Shown: positions 29,210 through 38,484 of the stretch, piece after piece
Layout of the letters: each line of letters starts with the position of its first letter
How positions within the stretch are numbered: position 1 is the first letter of the stretch
Source: Kangiellaceae bacterium
GTDB taxonomy: Bacteria; Pseudomonadota; Gammaproteobacteria; Enterobacterales; Kangiellaceae
Assembly (NCBI GenBank): GCA_016743995.1
Contig: JADGFG010000007.1
Coordinates: 1-48,144 of the forward strand
Reading direction: 5' to 3'
DNA: 48,144 bases
Translations under genes and position numbers: made by a program
Notes under the pieces: model-generated
Seen by the model: only the letters and a program-made list of their open reading frames with translations
Databases searched by the model: none
What the model was told of the DNA's origin: nothing

Positions 29210-30259
29210 CTAAGGAAGGTTCTGTAACTGGTATTGTTGTTCTTTCAGTGATAAAACCTGCTCTTCCCAATATCGATTCGTATTAAACCATGGGAAATTA
29301 TGTTGAAAGCTCGGATCTTCCCATCGACGAGCCAGCCAGGCACTGTAATGTAACATTCTCATGGCTCTTAACGGCTCTACCAGTTTTAACTCGCGGTCAT
29401 CAAATTCTCTGAAATCTTCGTAACCTTCAATTAAATGGTCCCATTGTATTCGGGTGGTGTTGTCGGTCACTAACATCCAGAAATCCTGAATGGCAGGACC
29501 TGTCCTACTATCATCAAAATCGACAAAGTGTGGTCCTTTATCAGTCCACATGACATTACTTGGGTGACAGTCTCCATGTAGTCTAATGTTATTGACTGGG
29601 CCAAAATTCTCAAAAGCTGTTTTACAATAAGTCACAATTTGCTGACTTGTTGCTTGATAGGACTCAAGAATATGGGATGGAACAAAACTGGATTCCAGCA
29701 AATAATTAACACTGTCTCTGGCAAATGCTTCCCAGCTTAAAGTTGGGCGGTGTTGATAGTGATTGGATTCGCCAGAAAGATGTATTCGTCCAATAAATCG
29801 TCCAAGCCAGATAAGGGTTTCCTTGTCGTCCAGCTCTGGAGTCCTGCCTCCTTTGCATTCAAATATGGCAAATCGATAACCCGCATGTTTAAACAGCGTT
29901 TTGTTATTCGTTCTTATCGGGGAAACAACAGGAATTTCATTGTCAGAAAGTTGCTCACAAAACAGGTGTTCTTCCAGTATTTGTTCATCGGTCCAACGTT
30001 GCGGTCTATAGAATTTTACGACAAACCTGTTTTCATCATAATCTCTGAATTGATAAACTCTGTTTTCATAACTGTTCAAGGCCAATAAGGCGGCCTGCGG
30101 TTCATAACCGACTGATTCCAGAGCATCCAGTACACTATCGGGAGTCAGATTATAAAAGTCTTTTGTTGCCTGAACTGTTCGGTTATCAGCGATAGCATTG
30201 CTTTTATCTGTCGTCGTTGTATTTGTCACAATCGTATCTGATATGTTGCTTTTATTCAT
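29210..30259 (-). CDS. srkA: stress response serine/threonine kinase SrkA (YihE/RdoA)
   Basis: SrkA is a small cytosolic Ser/Thr kinase of the APH/choline-kinase fold, linked in E. coli to Cpx-controlled envelope and oxidative stress. The fold is shown by the ATP-binding part (YENRVYQFRDYDENRFVVKF), the catalytic loop LHGDCHPSNVMW and the metal-binding FVDFDDSRTGPAIQDFWML. The C-terminal MRMLHYSAWLARRWEDPSF is characteristic of YihE. At 349 aa it is about 20 residues longer than E. coli SrkA (328), the extra being a Thr-rich N-terminus (INTT-like repeats), so a later start is possible. It starts 9 nt after the MATE gene, so the two are probably cotranscribed. Confidence 0.9.
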   Translation of the reverse strand: MNKSNISDTIVTNTTTTDKSNAIADNRTVQATKDFYNLTPDSVLDALESVGYEPQAALLALNSYENRVYQFRDYDENRFVVKFYRPQRWTDEQILEEHLFCEQLSDNEIPVVSPIRTNNKTLFKHAGYRFAIFECKGGRTPELDDKETLIWLGRFIGRIHLSGESNHYQHRPTLSWEAFARDSVNYLLESSFVPSHILESYQATSQQIVTYCKTAFENFGPVNNIRLHGDCHPSNVMWTDKGPHFVDFDDSRTGPAIQDFWMLVTDNTTRIQWDHLIEGYEDFREFDDRELKLVEPLRAMRMLHYSAWLARRWEDPSFQHNFPWFNTNRYWEEQVLSLKEQQYQLQNLP

Positions 30260-30268
30260 GTATTGAAT

Positions 30269-31597
30269 TTAACCTAATTTAATCGTTGCCCATTGGCGTT
30301 TGTACCAGAGTTTTGCGTACCAGAAAGACTGAAATAAACGATATCCCCCCTGAGTTAACCAGATAGCGGTAAGGCCCATTCCCAGATGGGGACCAATAAA
30401 CCAGGCGAGTGGTAAGAAAATCAGCCACTGACATAAAATGCTGACCAACATGGTTTCTTTTGTGGCGCCAGCACCTTGCAAAGAAGACATCAATACCAGG
30501 TTAACCGCATCAATTATTATCATAATAGCAACGAGTTGCAAAGGAACAATCGCGATATCGATGACAGACTGCTCATGAAGAAATATTCGTAATAATAGTT
30601 CTGGTATAAAAAACATGGGAAGACTGATGAGTGAAACGGCTATGGAAGCAATTTTTGCAGTGTCCCAGGCCCAGTGATAGGCATCGTTAACATCATTGCG
30701 TCCAAGCGCCTTTCCCACCAGTGTTGCTGAGCTCATGCCAAATGCAATTGAAGGTAAAATGGCAACCAGAGTTAAAGTTGTTAATACATTGGCGGCGGCC
30801 AGCTCGGCGGTTCCTATCTGGCCAACAATCCAGAAAAGCGTGGTAAATCCCATAGCAAAAAACAGTTGTTGTGCCGATGAGGGAAGTGATATTTTTATTA
30901 CCTGAATGAGGGTTTCCTTGTGGGGAAGATGAAGCCCAAAGCCGAAATGACGGGTATGTTTCATTGTCAGATAAAAATAGAGAAATGTTCCTCCCAGCAT
31001 TGAAATACTGGTTCCAAGGCCTGCTCCTGCTGCTCCCATTTCTGGAAATCCCCATTTGCCGAAGATCAGCAGGTAATTTAAAACAATGTTAATACAGTGC
31101 ATAATAACGATGGTTTTAAAGTAGAATTTAGTCATATTGATAGCGCTCAGATATCCTCTGAAGCTAAAGTTCATGCCAACAGCCATAATTCCCAGCAGAC
31201 GAGCATCAAGATAATCGACACCCTGTCGAATGACTTCGGGATCATGATTAAAAAACGAAAATACAGGGGCGCTGATATAGATTAATAAAATTGAGAGCGG
31301 AATAGCGGCAACAAATATGGTGATTAATGCACCATTGAGTGGGTTAGCTGCAATTTCTGTTCGTCCTTCACCGATTCGTCGAGAGACCATGGCCTGAACA
31401 CCGGCTGACATTCCCATAAATGCTGAGGCTGCTACAAAGTTAAGAAAACTGCCCAGACCGACTGCAGCGAGAGCTGTAGAGCCCAGTTGACCAACCATGG
31501 CTGCATCCACAAGATTTAAAATATTCTGCGACATCATGCCACCGATAATCGGCAGTGCAATTTGATAAATTTGTGAGCTTCGTTCGCGAGAAACCAA
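30269..31597 (-). CDS. MATE family multidrug efflux transporter
   Basis: This is an inner-membrane antiporter using Na+ or H+ to expel cationic compounds, in the NorM/DinF superfamily. It has about 12 hydrophobic segments across 442 aa. Family features include IYQIALPIIGGMMSQNILNL, VDAAMVGQLGSTALAAVGLG, the second-half repeat AAANVLTTLTLVAILPSIAF and MSSLQGAGATKETM. The TTG start at 31597 is supported by GGAG 6 nt upstream on the - strand. It leads a transcript with srkA. Substrates cannot be told from sequence. Confidence 0.9.
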   Translation of the reverse strand: MVSRERSSQIYQIALPIIGGMMSQNILNLVDAAMVGQLGSTALAAVGLGSFLNFVAASAFMGMSAGVQAMVSRRIGEGRTEIAANPLNGALITIFVAAIPLSILLIYISAPVFSFFNHDPEVIRQGVDYLDARLLGIMAVGMNFSFRGYLSAINMTKFYFKTIVIMHCINIVLNYLLIFGKWGFPEMGAAGAGLGTSISMLGGTFLYFYLTMKHTRHFGFGLHLPHKETLIQVIKISLPSSAQQLFFAMGFTTLFWIVGQIGTAELAAANVLTTLTLVAILPSIAFGMSSATLVGKALGRNDVNDAYHWAWDTAKIASIAVSLISLPMFFIPELLLRIFLHEQSVIDIAIVPLQLVAIMIIIDAVNLVLMSSLQGAGATKETMLVSILCQWLIFLPLAWFIGPHLGMGLTAIWLTQGGYRLFQSFWYAKLWYKRQWATIKLG

Positions 31598-31717
31598 TAA
31601 TAACTCCGAAATTAAGGGGTAGTAATTTAATTTATTAGCCCGGGAAATCTACTTATGGTAGAAAATTGAGCTTGATGATATACCCTGGGAGCAGTAAGTA
31701 TACTTCTATGTAGGTAG

Positions 31718-31751
31718 TGTAACACTTTATTGTTATTTTTCAGGTGTTACA
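31718..31751. repeat. 8-bp inverted repeat upstream of the MATE gene
   Basis: TGTAACAC (31718-31725) and GTGTTACA (31744-31751) are perfect complements with an 18-nt centre, between comF and the MATE gene. It may be an operator; it matches no family box that I know. Confidence 0.35.
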
Positions 31752-31819
31752 AATTATTTAGTTTGCCATTCTGTCTTTTAAAATACTGTTTTTTACAATT
31801 CTGCTGCCTGTGTTGGCGG

Positions 31820-32608
31820 TTAGTCTTGAGAAGCGATAGCCAGTGTCCAGCAGTCCACTCGTTGACAACCTGATTCAAGTAATTGTCTGGCGAGTTCAGT
31901 CACCGTGGCACTGGTTGTTTTTACATCATCAATGATAGCAACATGTCTGCTTAGTCTGGCTGGTTGATTGACTTGAAAGGCATTTTTTAGGTTTTTTTGA
32001 CGTTGCATAGCATTCAGAGTGGTTTGAGGTTGTGTAGAGCGCTTTCGAACCACTACATGACTATTCATTTTAATTCCTGATAAAGAAGATAATTGTTTTG
32101 TGATGAGCTGAGCCTGATTAAAACCGCGCTGGGTAAGTCGTTTTGGATGCAGAGGGACAGGTATGAGCTGTGAAGGTAACTGATCATTTTTGTACTGGTT
32201 GCAAACAGCGCTGTACAGATAGTGACATAATACGGGAAGTAATTGATACTGGTGGTTGAATTTAAGACTGGTAATAAAATCTGAGACGGGTGGTTTATAG
32301 TAAAATGCGGATACCGTTCTGCTATAGGGGGGGGCGTTTTTTAGACATTGACCGCAGCAACCCTGCGAATAGCCTGTTAAAGGAAGTGAACAGACAGGGC
32401 AGGTATTGTTAAGTAAAGCCAGCCTTTGATGGCAGTCAGCGCAGATAATCATTGCCGCGTTTTGTGCTGACAACACATTATTCATGCAGAGATAACAATC
32501 AGCATCAGGCAAAAACGAATGTTGCAGTGAGGTTTTCAGCCTTTTACATTGTTCAATAAAGAAGCGAGTTGTCACTGTAGGGAATTTGATTTTATGATTA
32601 AATAACAT
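31820..32608 (-). CDS. comF: ComF family protein (phosphoribosyltransferase-like)
   Basis: ComF proteins support DNA uptake and transformation and have a phosphoribosyltransferase fold. The N-terminal zinc-finger part has Cys pairs (CYLCMN, CADC, CPVC, CGQC). The C-terminal PRTase part has LIPVPLHPKRLTQRGFNQAQ and the PRPP loop VAIIDDVKTTSATVTELAR. Length is 262 aa. The neighbouring divergent bio operon is a common arrangement in gammaproteobacteria. A strong AAGGAGGAG (minus strand, 32635-32627) lies too far (18 nt) from this ATG and better fits an out-of-frame TTG at 32619. Confidence 0.92.
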   Translation of the reverse strand: MLFNHKIKFPTVTTRFFIEQCKRLKTSLQHSFLPDADCYLCMNNVLSAQNAAMIICADCHQRLALLNNTCPVCSLPLTGYSQGCCGQCLKNAPPYSRTVSAFYYKPPVSDFITSLKFNHQYQLLPVLCHYLYSAVCNQYKNDQLPSQLIPVPLHPKRLTQRGFNQAQLITKQLSSLSGIKMNSHVVVRKRSTQPQTTLNAMQRQKNLKNAFQVNQPARLSRHVAIIDDVKTTSATVTELARQLLESGCQRVDCWTLAIASQD

Positions 32609-32619
32609 CCTGTTGTCAA
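32572..32619 (-). other. possible leader peptide overlapping the comF start
   Basis: A TTG at 32619 lies 7 nt after an ideal Shine-Dalgarno (AAGGAGGAG, 32635-32627) and opens a 15-codon ORF (MTTGCYLIIKSNSLQ) that ends at 32572 inside comF in another frame. It could couple translation to comF, or the comF start may be different. This is inferred from spacing only. Confidence 0.3.
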
Positions 32620-32638
32620 CTTTTGACTCCTCCTTAAC

Positions 32639-32666
32639 TTGACAAAACTTACGATTATCTTAAGAT
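32639..32666 (+). promoter_or_regulatory. sigma-70 promoter for the biotin operon
   Basis: A perfect TTGACA -35 (32639-32644) and a TAAGAT -10 (32661-32666, 4/6) are 16 nt apart. Transcription would start near 32673, giving a leader of about 120 nt that contains the 15-bp repeats before the bioB ATG at 32794. Confidence 0.6.
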
Positions 32667-32701
32667 TGCCGGTCTGAATCTTAGTCTTTCCATAGCGAAT
32701 G

Positions 32702-32761
32702 ATTAACGATCGTTACAATAACGACAATTACATTAACGATAATCACATTAACGATTATATT
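32702..32761 (+). repeat. four tandem 15-bp repeats in the bioB leader
   Basis: Units begin at 32702, 32717, 32732 and 32747. ATTAACGAT opens units 1, 3 and 4 and AATAACGAC opens unit 2. The spacing is exactly 15 bp. Unit 1 also contains the perfect palindrome TAACGATCGTTA (32704-32715). The array lies between the promoter and bioB. It does not match the E. coli BirA operator (TTGTAAACC and GGTTTACAA). Confidence 0.8.
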
Positions 32762-32793
32762 GATTAGCCGTCCATCGACTTAAGTGAACCATT

Positions 32794-33894
32794 ATGCATC
32801 AATCCAGTGAACTGTCCAGCTCTATAGAAAATACGGTTATTCGCCATGACTGGCAGGTGGCGGAAATTCAGGCACTTTATGAGTTGCCATTTAATGATCT
32901 GTTATTTAAAGCGCAAACGGTTCATAGAGCCAATTTTGATTCAAATAAGGTTCAGACCTCAACCCTGATGAGTATTAAAACCGGCGCTTGTCCTGAGGAT
33001 TGTGCTTACTGCCCTCAGAGTGGTCATTATAATACGGGTCTCAGTAAAGAGCAGTTAGTTGCACTGGAAGAAGTTGTTAAATCGGCAAAGAACGCCAAAC
33101 GTACCGGTGCGACGCGTTTTTGCATGGGGGCTGCCTGGCGAAGTCCTCGCGGTAAAGATTTTCCCGTTGTGCTGGAAATGATAAAAGCGGTTAAAGCGCT
33201 GGAGCTGGAAACCTGTGTCACATTAGGTATGCTCAATCCAGAACAGACCGCTCAATTGAAAGAAGCCGGATTGGATTATTATAATCATAACCTGGATACA
33301 TCAGCGGAGTATTATGATCAGATTATAACCACGAGAACTTATGATGATCGTTTGCAAACCCTGGCATTAGTCAGAGATGCAGGAATTAATGTTTGCGCTG
33401 GCGGTATTTTGGGAATGGGCGAAACATTACGTGACAGGTTAAGCCTGATTAAAGAGCTGGCTAACTTGCCAGAACATCCTCAGAGTGTGCCGATCAATCA
33501 GCTGATTGCCGTCAAAGGAACGCCACTGGAAAATTCAGAGAGTCTGGATACTTTTGAGTTTATTCGCATGATTGCGGTTGCCAGAATTGTGATGCCTGCA
33601 TCTTATGTGCGTTTGTCAGCGGGTCGTGAAAATATGTCAGATGAAATGCAGGCGATGTGCTTTTTTGCGGGAGCCAATTCTATTTTTTATGGTGAAAAAC
33701 TGCTGACAACTGAAAATCCTGATATGAATCACGATCTTGAACTGTTTGCTCGTCTTGGTATTGAGCCAGAAGGTGGTACACCTGAAACCAATCCCTGTCC
33801 GAGAAAGCTGGCAGAAGAACAACAGGTTATTTCTGAGGCTGCCGGAGAGAATAAAACAGCAAAAACAAAGTTATTTTATGATGCTGCCAGCTAG
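32794..33894 (+). CDS. bioB: biotin synthase
   Basis: BioB is a radical SAM enzyme that inserts sulfur into dethiobiotin. The [4Fe-4S] motif is CPEDCAYC (Cys66, Cys70, Cys73). The [2Fe-2S] ligands lie in family positions ([28 protein letters not shown]) with the Arg in [17 protein letters not shown] and GGILGMGE are typical. It is 366 aa, against 346 in E. coli. It leads bioB-bioF-bioH-bioC-bioD and is followed by bioF after 21 nt. Its Shine-Dalgarno is weak. The upstream repeats may be its regulatory site. Confidence 0.97.
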   Translation: MHQSSELSSSIENTVIRHDWQVAEIQALYELPFNDLLFKAQTVHRANFDSNKVQTSTLMSIKTGACPEDCAYCPQSGHYNTGLSKEQLVALEEVVKSAKNAKRTGATRFCMGAAWRSPRGKDFPVVLEMIKAVKALELETCVTLGMLNPEQTAQLKEAGLDYYNHNLDTSAEYYDQIITTRTYDDRLQTLALVRDAGINVCAGGILGMGETLRDRLSLIKELANLPEHPQSVPINQLIAVKGTPLENSESLDTFEFIRMIAVARIVMPASYVRLSAGRENMSDEMQAMCFFAGANSIFYGEKLLTTENPDMNHDLELFARLGIEPEGGTPETNPCPRKLAEEQQVISEAAGENKTAKTKLFYDAAS

Positions 33895-33915
33895 CAGTAT
33901 CGAATACCAGTCTCG

Positions 33916-35076
33916 ATGAAGTTTCTTGATTTACAGCAACGATTGAACCAGCGAACAGACGAAGGCTTGCTTCGAGAAAGGCCTGTTGTCCAGTCTGCTC
34001 AGAAAAATGAATTACTGGTAGACGGCAAATCTCTGATTAATTTTTCAGGTAACGATTATCTTGGACTGGCAAATAGTGAGACTGCCCGGCAAAGTGTGAA
34101 AGAAAATGTTGAGCTTTATGGGTTCGGCAGTGGCGCGTCTCACCTGATTTGTGGTCACCAACAACCTCATGAAACGTTAGAGAATGAGTTGGCTGCTTTT
34201 ATGGAACGAGACGCAGCGCTTACATTCTCTTCAGGCTATATGGCTAATCTTGCCATCATTCAATGTTTGTCAGCCAGAGGTGATGTCATTATTGCTGATA
34301 AGCTGAACCATGCTTCGCTAATTGATGGTGTGAAACTAAGTCAGGCTACTTCCAGGCGTTATTCGCACTGTGATTTAACTGCGTTAGAGAGGCGTTTGAA
34401 AAATGCACCTCAGAATAAATTTGTGGTGACTGACAGTGTGTTCAGTATGGATGGTGATATTGCTCCATTGACAGAAATAGTTGCGCTTTGTGAACGATAT
34501 AATGCAATTTTAATTGTGGATGACGCTCATGGTTTTGGTGTACTGGGTGAAACAGGAAAAGGTTGTATCGAACATTTCGGTTTAAACCAGAAGCAACTGC
34601 CGGTATTAATGTGTACGTTGGGTAAATCGCTTGGCAGCTATGGGGCATTCATTTCAGGTGAGCAGGTATTGGTTGATTATCTTATTCAGTTTGCTCGAAG
34701 CTATATTTATACTACGGCAATGCCAGCGATGATTGCGGCGGCTAGTCTGGAAAATTTAAAGTTCTTAATTCATCACCCGGAAATTAATCACCGATTGAAA
34801 GATAATATTCAGTATTTTAAGTCTTGTTGTAAGCAAGTGAAAGTTTTCCCCATGCCATCAATAACAGCCATTCAGCCTGTCATTATAGGTGATAATAAAA
34901 AATTGTTACGAGTGAATAAACAGTTAAAAGAGGCTGGTATTCTGGTTGCTGCTATCAGGCCACCGACAGTTGCCGAAAATAGTGGCCGTTTAAGAATTAC
35001 ATTAAATGCGGCTCATAGTCGTAATGATATCAAGCGGTTGGTGGATACGCTTGCTACCGCAATATCAAGCTCTTAG
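33916..35076 (+). CDS. bioF: 8-amino-7-oxononanoate synthase
   Basis: BioF is a PLP enzyme that condenses pimeloyl-ACP with alanine. The PLP lysine is Lys237 in CTLGKSLGSYGAF. The cofactor aspartate is in VDDAHGFGVLGE (DDAH 202-205). FSGNDYLGLA and GSGASHLICG are the substrate-binding segments. Length is 386 aa (384 in E. coli). It starts 21 nt after bioB and precedes bioH by 60 nt. Confidence 0.96.
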   Translation: MKFLDLQQRLNQRTDEGLLRERPVVQSAQKNELLVDGKSLINFSGNDYLGLANSETARQSVKENVELYGFGSGASHLICGHQQPHETLENELAAFMERDAALTFSSGYMANLAIIQCLSARGDVIIADKLNHASLIDGVKLSQATSRRYSHCDLTALERRLKNAPQNKFVVTDSVFSMDGDIAPLTEIVALCERYNAILIVDDAHGFGVLGETGKGCIEHFGLNQKQLPVLMCTLGKSLGSYGAFISGEQVLVDYLIQFARSYIYTTAMPAMIAAASLENLKFLIHHPEINHRLKDNIQYFKSCCKQVKVFPMPSITAIQPVIIGDNKKLLRVNKQLKEAGILVAAIRPPTVAENSGRLRITLNAAHSRNDIKRLVDTLATAISSS

Positions 35077-35136
35077 TTGCGCATTAAGTGCAGTTAGATA
35101 ATGCAGACTGATAAGTAAAAGAGAAGGTCATTGATA

Positions 35137-35958
35137 ATGAAGTTAAAACCTTATGTTAACGTAACCGGACAGGGGCCAGATTTAGTTCTGCTTCATGGCT
35201 GGGGATTGCATGGTGGAATATGGGAAACCGTTTTGCCTGATCTGGAAGCGCATTTTACCGTACATAATATTGACATGCCGGGATTTGGTCGAAGCCCTGT
35301 GCACAATGACGCTTATGACTTTGATTACCTGGTAGAGTCTGTTGCGTCGGTGTTACCAGATACCTGTTACCTGGCTGGCTGGTCATTAGGCGGGCTGGTC
35401 GCAACGGCTGTTGCACTAAAATATCCCGATAAAATCAGCAAGTTGATTACTATCGCTTCTAACCCCTGTTTTGTGGCAGATGAAACCTGGTTGTCGGGCA
35501 TGCAGAGTAAAGTACTGGAGTCTTTCATTGATTATCTGGAAGACGATTATGAGAGTACGCTGATCCGTTTTCTGGGTATTCAGACGATGGGAAGCGCCAC
35601 TCAGAAAGAAGACCTCAAACGTTTAAAGGAAACGGTTTTTATTCACGGACAGCCTGCATTAAAAGCATTACGTGGTGGTTTAAAAATACTTCACGAGATT
35701 AACCTGGTGGAACAGATTAAACACTTGAAGCAACCGTTATTACGAATTTATGGACGTCTTGATTCTCTGGTTCCAGTAACGGTGGCCAGGGAAGTTGAAG
35801 CTTGTTTGCCTTCAAGTAAGGCGGTTATTTATCGAAAATCAGCCCATGCACCATTTCTTTCTGCCAGTGATGAGTTTGTTAAAGATATTCATTCTTTTTT
35901 GTTTGATAAGACTAGTCCTCAGCAGACATTTGATATCACTTCGGAAGCTGTAAAATGA
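35137..35958 (+). CDS. bioH: pimeloyl-ACP methyl ester carboxylesterase
   Basis: BioH removes the methyl group from pimeloyl-ACP methyl ester and so ends fatty-acid-type elongation on the biotin route. It is an alpha/beta hydrolase with oxyanion motif HGWGLHGGIW, nucleophile Ser83 in GWSLGG, acid in YGRLDSLVPV and His in SAHAPFLS. I chose the ATG at 35137, with AAGG 9 nt upstream, over a TTG at 35131; this gives 273 aa. The stop overlaps the bioC start by 4 nt (ATGA), so esterase and methyltransferase are translationally coupled. Confidence 0.94.
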   Translation: MKLKPYVNVTGQGPDLVLLHGWGLHGGIWETVLPDLEAHFTVHNIDMPGFGRSPVHNDAYDFDYLVESVASVLPDTCYLAGWSLGGLVATAVALKYPDKISKLITIASNPCFVADETWLSGMQSKVLESFIDYLEDDYESTLIRFLGIQTMGSATQKEDLKRLKETVFIHGQPALKALRGGLKILHEINLVEQIKHLKQPLLRIYGRLDSLVPVTVAREVEACLPSSKAVIYRKSAHAPFLSASDEFVKDIHSFLFDKTSPQQTFDITSEAVK

Positions 35959-36800
35959 GCGTGAATAAAAAATGGGTTGCCGAATCATTTAGTAAAGCTG
36001 CACCTCAATATGAGGCTTCTGCTTTTTTACAACAGGAAGTTGCAAGCAGAGTTTTTGAGCGACTGGAATTGATGAAAAATGACCCTCAACATGTCCTGGA
36101 TGTTGGATGTGGCACTGGAACTTGTAGTCGCGAGTTGAGAGATCAATTTAGCAAAGCCCGCATTTCTGCCATTGATATTGCTCCAGGCATGATAGAAGAA
36201 GCAAAGAAAAATCAGCGTTTATTTAAAAAAATTAATTACCAGGTTGCAGATGCTGATTCATTACCCTTTGAAGACAATCAATTTGATCTTATTTTTTCCA
36301 GTCTGGCCATTCAATGGTTTCCAGATTTAAAGCAAACCTTTAAAGAGCTTAATCGAGTATTGAAACCAGGAGGTTTGTTAATTTTTTCTACATTAGGACC
36401 TGACACACTGACCGAACTCAGACAAAGCTGGAAAAAGGTTGATCAAAATGTTCATGTGAATGAATTTATTGATATGCATATTGTGGGAGATCAGGTTTTT
36501 AATGCCAGTTTTGAGAATGTTGTAATGGATAGAGATATTATTACGCTGACCTATCAGACGATGGTCGGGTTAATGAAAGATCTTAAAGCGATTGGTGCAC
36601 ATAATATAGATACCGCTCGTTCCAGAGGATTATTCGGTAAGCAAAAATTTGCTGAGTTAAAAGAAGCTTATGAGAATTTTCGCTGGGAAGCAGGCGAGTT
36701 GCCTGCAACCTATGAAGTGATTTATGGTCATGCCTGGAAGAAGGCTGAAAACGCACAAGAGAAATACCATTCTTATTCGGTTAAGGTTCAACAGCCATAA
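35955..36800 (+). CDS. bioC: malonyl-ACP O-methyltransferase
   Basis: BioC methylates malonyl-ACP with SAM to disguise it as a fatty-acid primer, opening biotin synthesis. The SAM-binding motif I is VLDVGCGTGTCSREL (48-62), followed by ISAIDIAPGMIEEA and a motif with ADADSLPFEDNQFDLIFSS. The N-terminal SFSKAAPQYEASAFLQQEVA is typical of BioC. Length is 281 aa, against 251 in E. coli. It overlaps bioH by 4 nt. Confidence 0.95.
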   Translation: MSVNKKWVAESFSKAAPQYEASAFLQQEVASRVFERLELMKNDPQHVLDVGCGTGTCSRELRDQFSKARISAIDIAPGMIEEAKKNQRLFKKINYQVADADSLPFEDNQFDLIFSSLAIQWFPDLKQTFKELNRVLKPGGLLIFSTLGPDTLTELRQSWKKVDQNVHVNEFIDMHIVGDQVFNASFENVVMDRDIITLTYQTMVGLMKDLKAIGAHNIDTARSRGLFGKQKFAELKEAYENFRWEAGELPATYEVIYGHAWKKAENAQEKYHSYSVKVQQP

Positions 36801-36832
36801 AAGTCAATTTAATTGAGTTGAAGGGGGGACCG

Positions 36833-37504
36833 ATGTTATCAGACAGAATTTTTATTACCGGAACGGATACCGATATAGGGAAAACTCTATTTACTGCAGC
36901 ATTAACCACCGCTCTGCAAAATGCAGGTTATTCAGTGGTCGCGTTAAAGCCGATTGCAGCAGGTTGCGAATGGGTTAATGGAGAACTGCGGAATAAGGAT
37001 GCTGAAATTTTACAGCAGGTAATGAATACTCAAATAAGCTATAACAGGATTAACCCACTCCGTCTGGAGAGTCCAATAGCACCTCATATTGCAGCAATGG
37101 AAGAAGGCGTGGAGCTTTCCGTCAGTGGTATCAGACAACTTGTCAGGCTGGAAGATTTTGAACAGTCACATTTAATTATCGAGGGTGCCGGGGGCTGGTT
37201 AGTGCCACTAAATGATGAAGAAACTCTGGCTGATTACGTAAAAGAAGAGAAGTTAGATGTCATTCTTGTTGTTGGTTTAAAGCTGGGCTGTATTAATCAT
37301 GCCTTACTGACCCAACAATCAATTCTGGCTGATGGACTGAATCTTGTTGGCTGGGTGGCTAACCATGTTGATCCTGATATGCAAAAACAGCAACAAAATG
37401 TGGATTCATTGAAAAAAAGGCTAGCTTGCCCACTAATTGCCGAGATTCCTTATATTGAGGGTGATAATCCCGCCGTTGAGGCCTGGAAATATGTTAACAT
37501 TTAA
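36833..37504 (+). CDS. bioD: dethiobiotin synthetase
   Basis: BioD carboxylates and cyclises DAPA to dethiobiotin with ATP. The P-loop GTDTDIGKT (10-18), LKPIAAGCE and IEGAGGWLVPLND are family signatures. I chose the ATG at 36833, with AAGGGGGG before it, over a TTG at 36818; this gives 223 aa (E. coli 225). bioA is not in this operon and must lie elsewhere. The operon appears to end here, with a 105-nt gap that shows no clear terminator. Confidence 0.95.
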   Translation: MLSDRIFITGTDTDIGKTLFTAALTTALQNAGYSVVALKPIAAGCEWVNGELRNKDAEILQQVMNTQISYNRINPLRLESPIAPHIAAMEEGVELSVSGIRQLVRLEDFEQSHLIIEGAGGWLVPLNDEETLADYVKEEKLDVILVVGLKLGCINHALLTQQSILADGLNLVGWVANHVDPDMQKQQQNVDSLKKRLACPLIAEIPYIEGDNPAVEAWKYVNI

Positions 37505-37609
37505 TCAATAAATGGACAGGGTTGTCTATGATGCCGGTTGGTTGATTTATAAACAAATTCTTGTTGTCGACTGGCTTTAACTCAATGATTATTAAGTGAA
37601 AGATTTAAA

Positions 37610-38440
37610 ATGATAAAACCAGGTCAGTTCAATTTTCTTAAAATAGCTCAAAAGTCATCTCGAGGGTTGATGTTAGAGGCAGGCAGTCATGGGCAAATTT
37701 ATCTTCCTGCTGCGTTAACACCGGCTTATAGCGAAGTGGGTGACAAAATTCAGGTATTTATTTATCGAGATAGTCGAGATGAGCTGGTGGCTACCACTAA
37801 AAAGCCCAGAGTAGAACTGGGAGGAGTTGCCTGTTTAAAGGTGGTCTCAATCAGTCAGGTTGGCGCATTTCTGGACTGGGGCTTACCGAAAGATTTGTTT
37901 GTACCTTTTGGGGAGCAGAGTAAAAAAATGAGTGAAGGAGAGTCTCATATTGTTCGCGTCTATGAGGACAACACTCAGAGAATTTGTGCTACCAGTAAGC
38001 TGAATAAATTTATCAAGCCCGAAACTCAGGGGCTCAAAACGGGTCAGGCGGTTAACCTGATTGTGGGCGATAAAACTGATTTAGGCTATAAAATGATCGT
38101 TAATCAGAAGTTCTGGGGCGTATTACATCAAACAGATATTTTTCGAGAATTGAGATATGGACAACAGCTTAAAGGGTTTATTAAGAATGTGCGAAAAGAT
38201 TATCGCATTGATATCTGCTTAAAAAAGCCTGGATTTGAACAGAGCCAGTCTTTATCAAATAAAATTTTGTCAAAAATGGAACAAAATAAAGGCTTCTCTC
38301 CGATTAACGATAAAAGTCCACCAGAACTTATTTATAAAGAATTTGGTGTCAGTAAAAAAGTATTTAAAGCTGAGGTTGGCGCTTTATACAGACAAAAGAA
38401 AATATTGATTGAAAAAGATGGAATTCGCCTCGTAGAATAA
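37610..38440 (+). CDS. S1 RNA-binding domain protein, CvfB/YitL family
   Basis: CvfB-like proteins are RNA-binding regulators; in Staphylococcus CvfB affects virulence-gene expression. The protein has OB-fold S1-type segments (GLMLEAGSHGQIYLPAALTP, then VVSISQVGAFLDWGLPKDLF), a further OB-like region (LIVGDKTDLGYKMIVNQKFW) and a C-terminal winged-helix-like part (SPPELIYKEFGVSKKVFKAE). It has 276 aa and no membrane segments. It follows the bio operon by 105 nt but its job is unlinked in sequence. The function in gammaproteobacteria is not established. Confidence 0.8.
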   Translation: MIKPGQFNFLKIAQKSSRGLMLEAGSHGQIYLPAALTPAYSEVGDKIQVFIYRDSRDELVATTKKPRVELGGVACLKVVSISQVGAFLDWGLPKDLFVPFGEQSKKMSEGESHIVRVYEDNTQRICATSKLNKFIKPETQGLKTGQAVNLIVGDKTDLGYKMIVNQKFWGVLHQTDIFRELRYGQQLKGFIKNVRKDYRIDICLKKPGFEQSQSLSNKILSKMEQNKGFSPINDKSPPELIYKEFGVSKKVFKAEVGALYRQKKILIEKDGIRLVE

Positions 38441-38484
38441 ATCCTGTTAATGAGCAATAAATTAAAACTGGGGAATGTACAAAA

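Noticed and set aside
30693-31055. 120-codon minus-strand ORF within the MATE gene
   Set aside because: It is out of frame inside a clear membrane-transporter gene and shows no family features.
32609-32793. E. coli-type BirA operator upstream of bioB
   Set aside because: No TTGTAAACC or GGTTTACAA arms are present; only the 15-bp repeats are seen.
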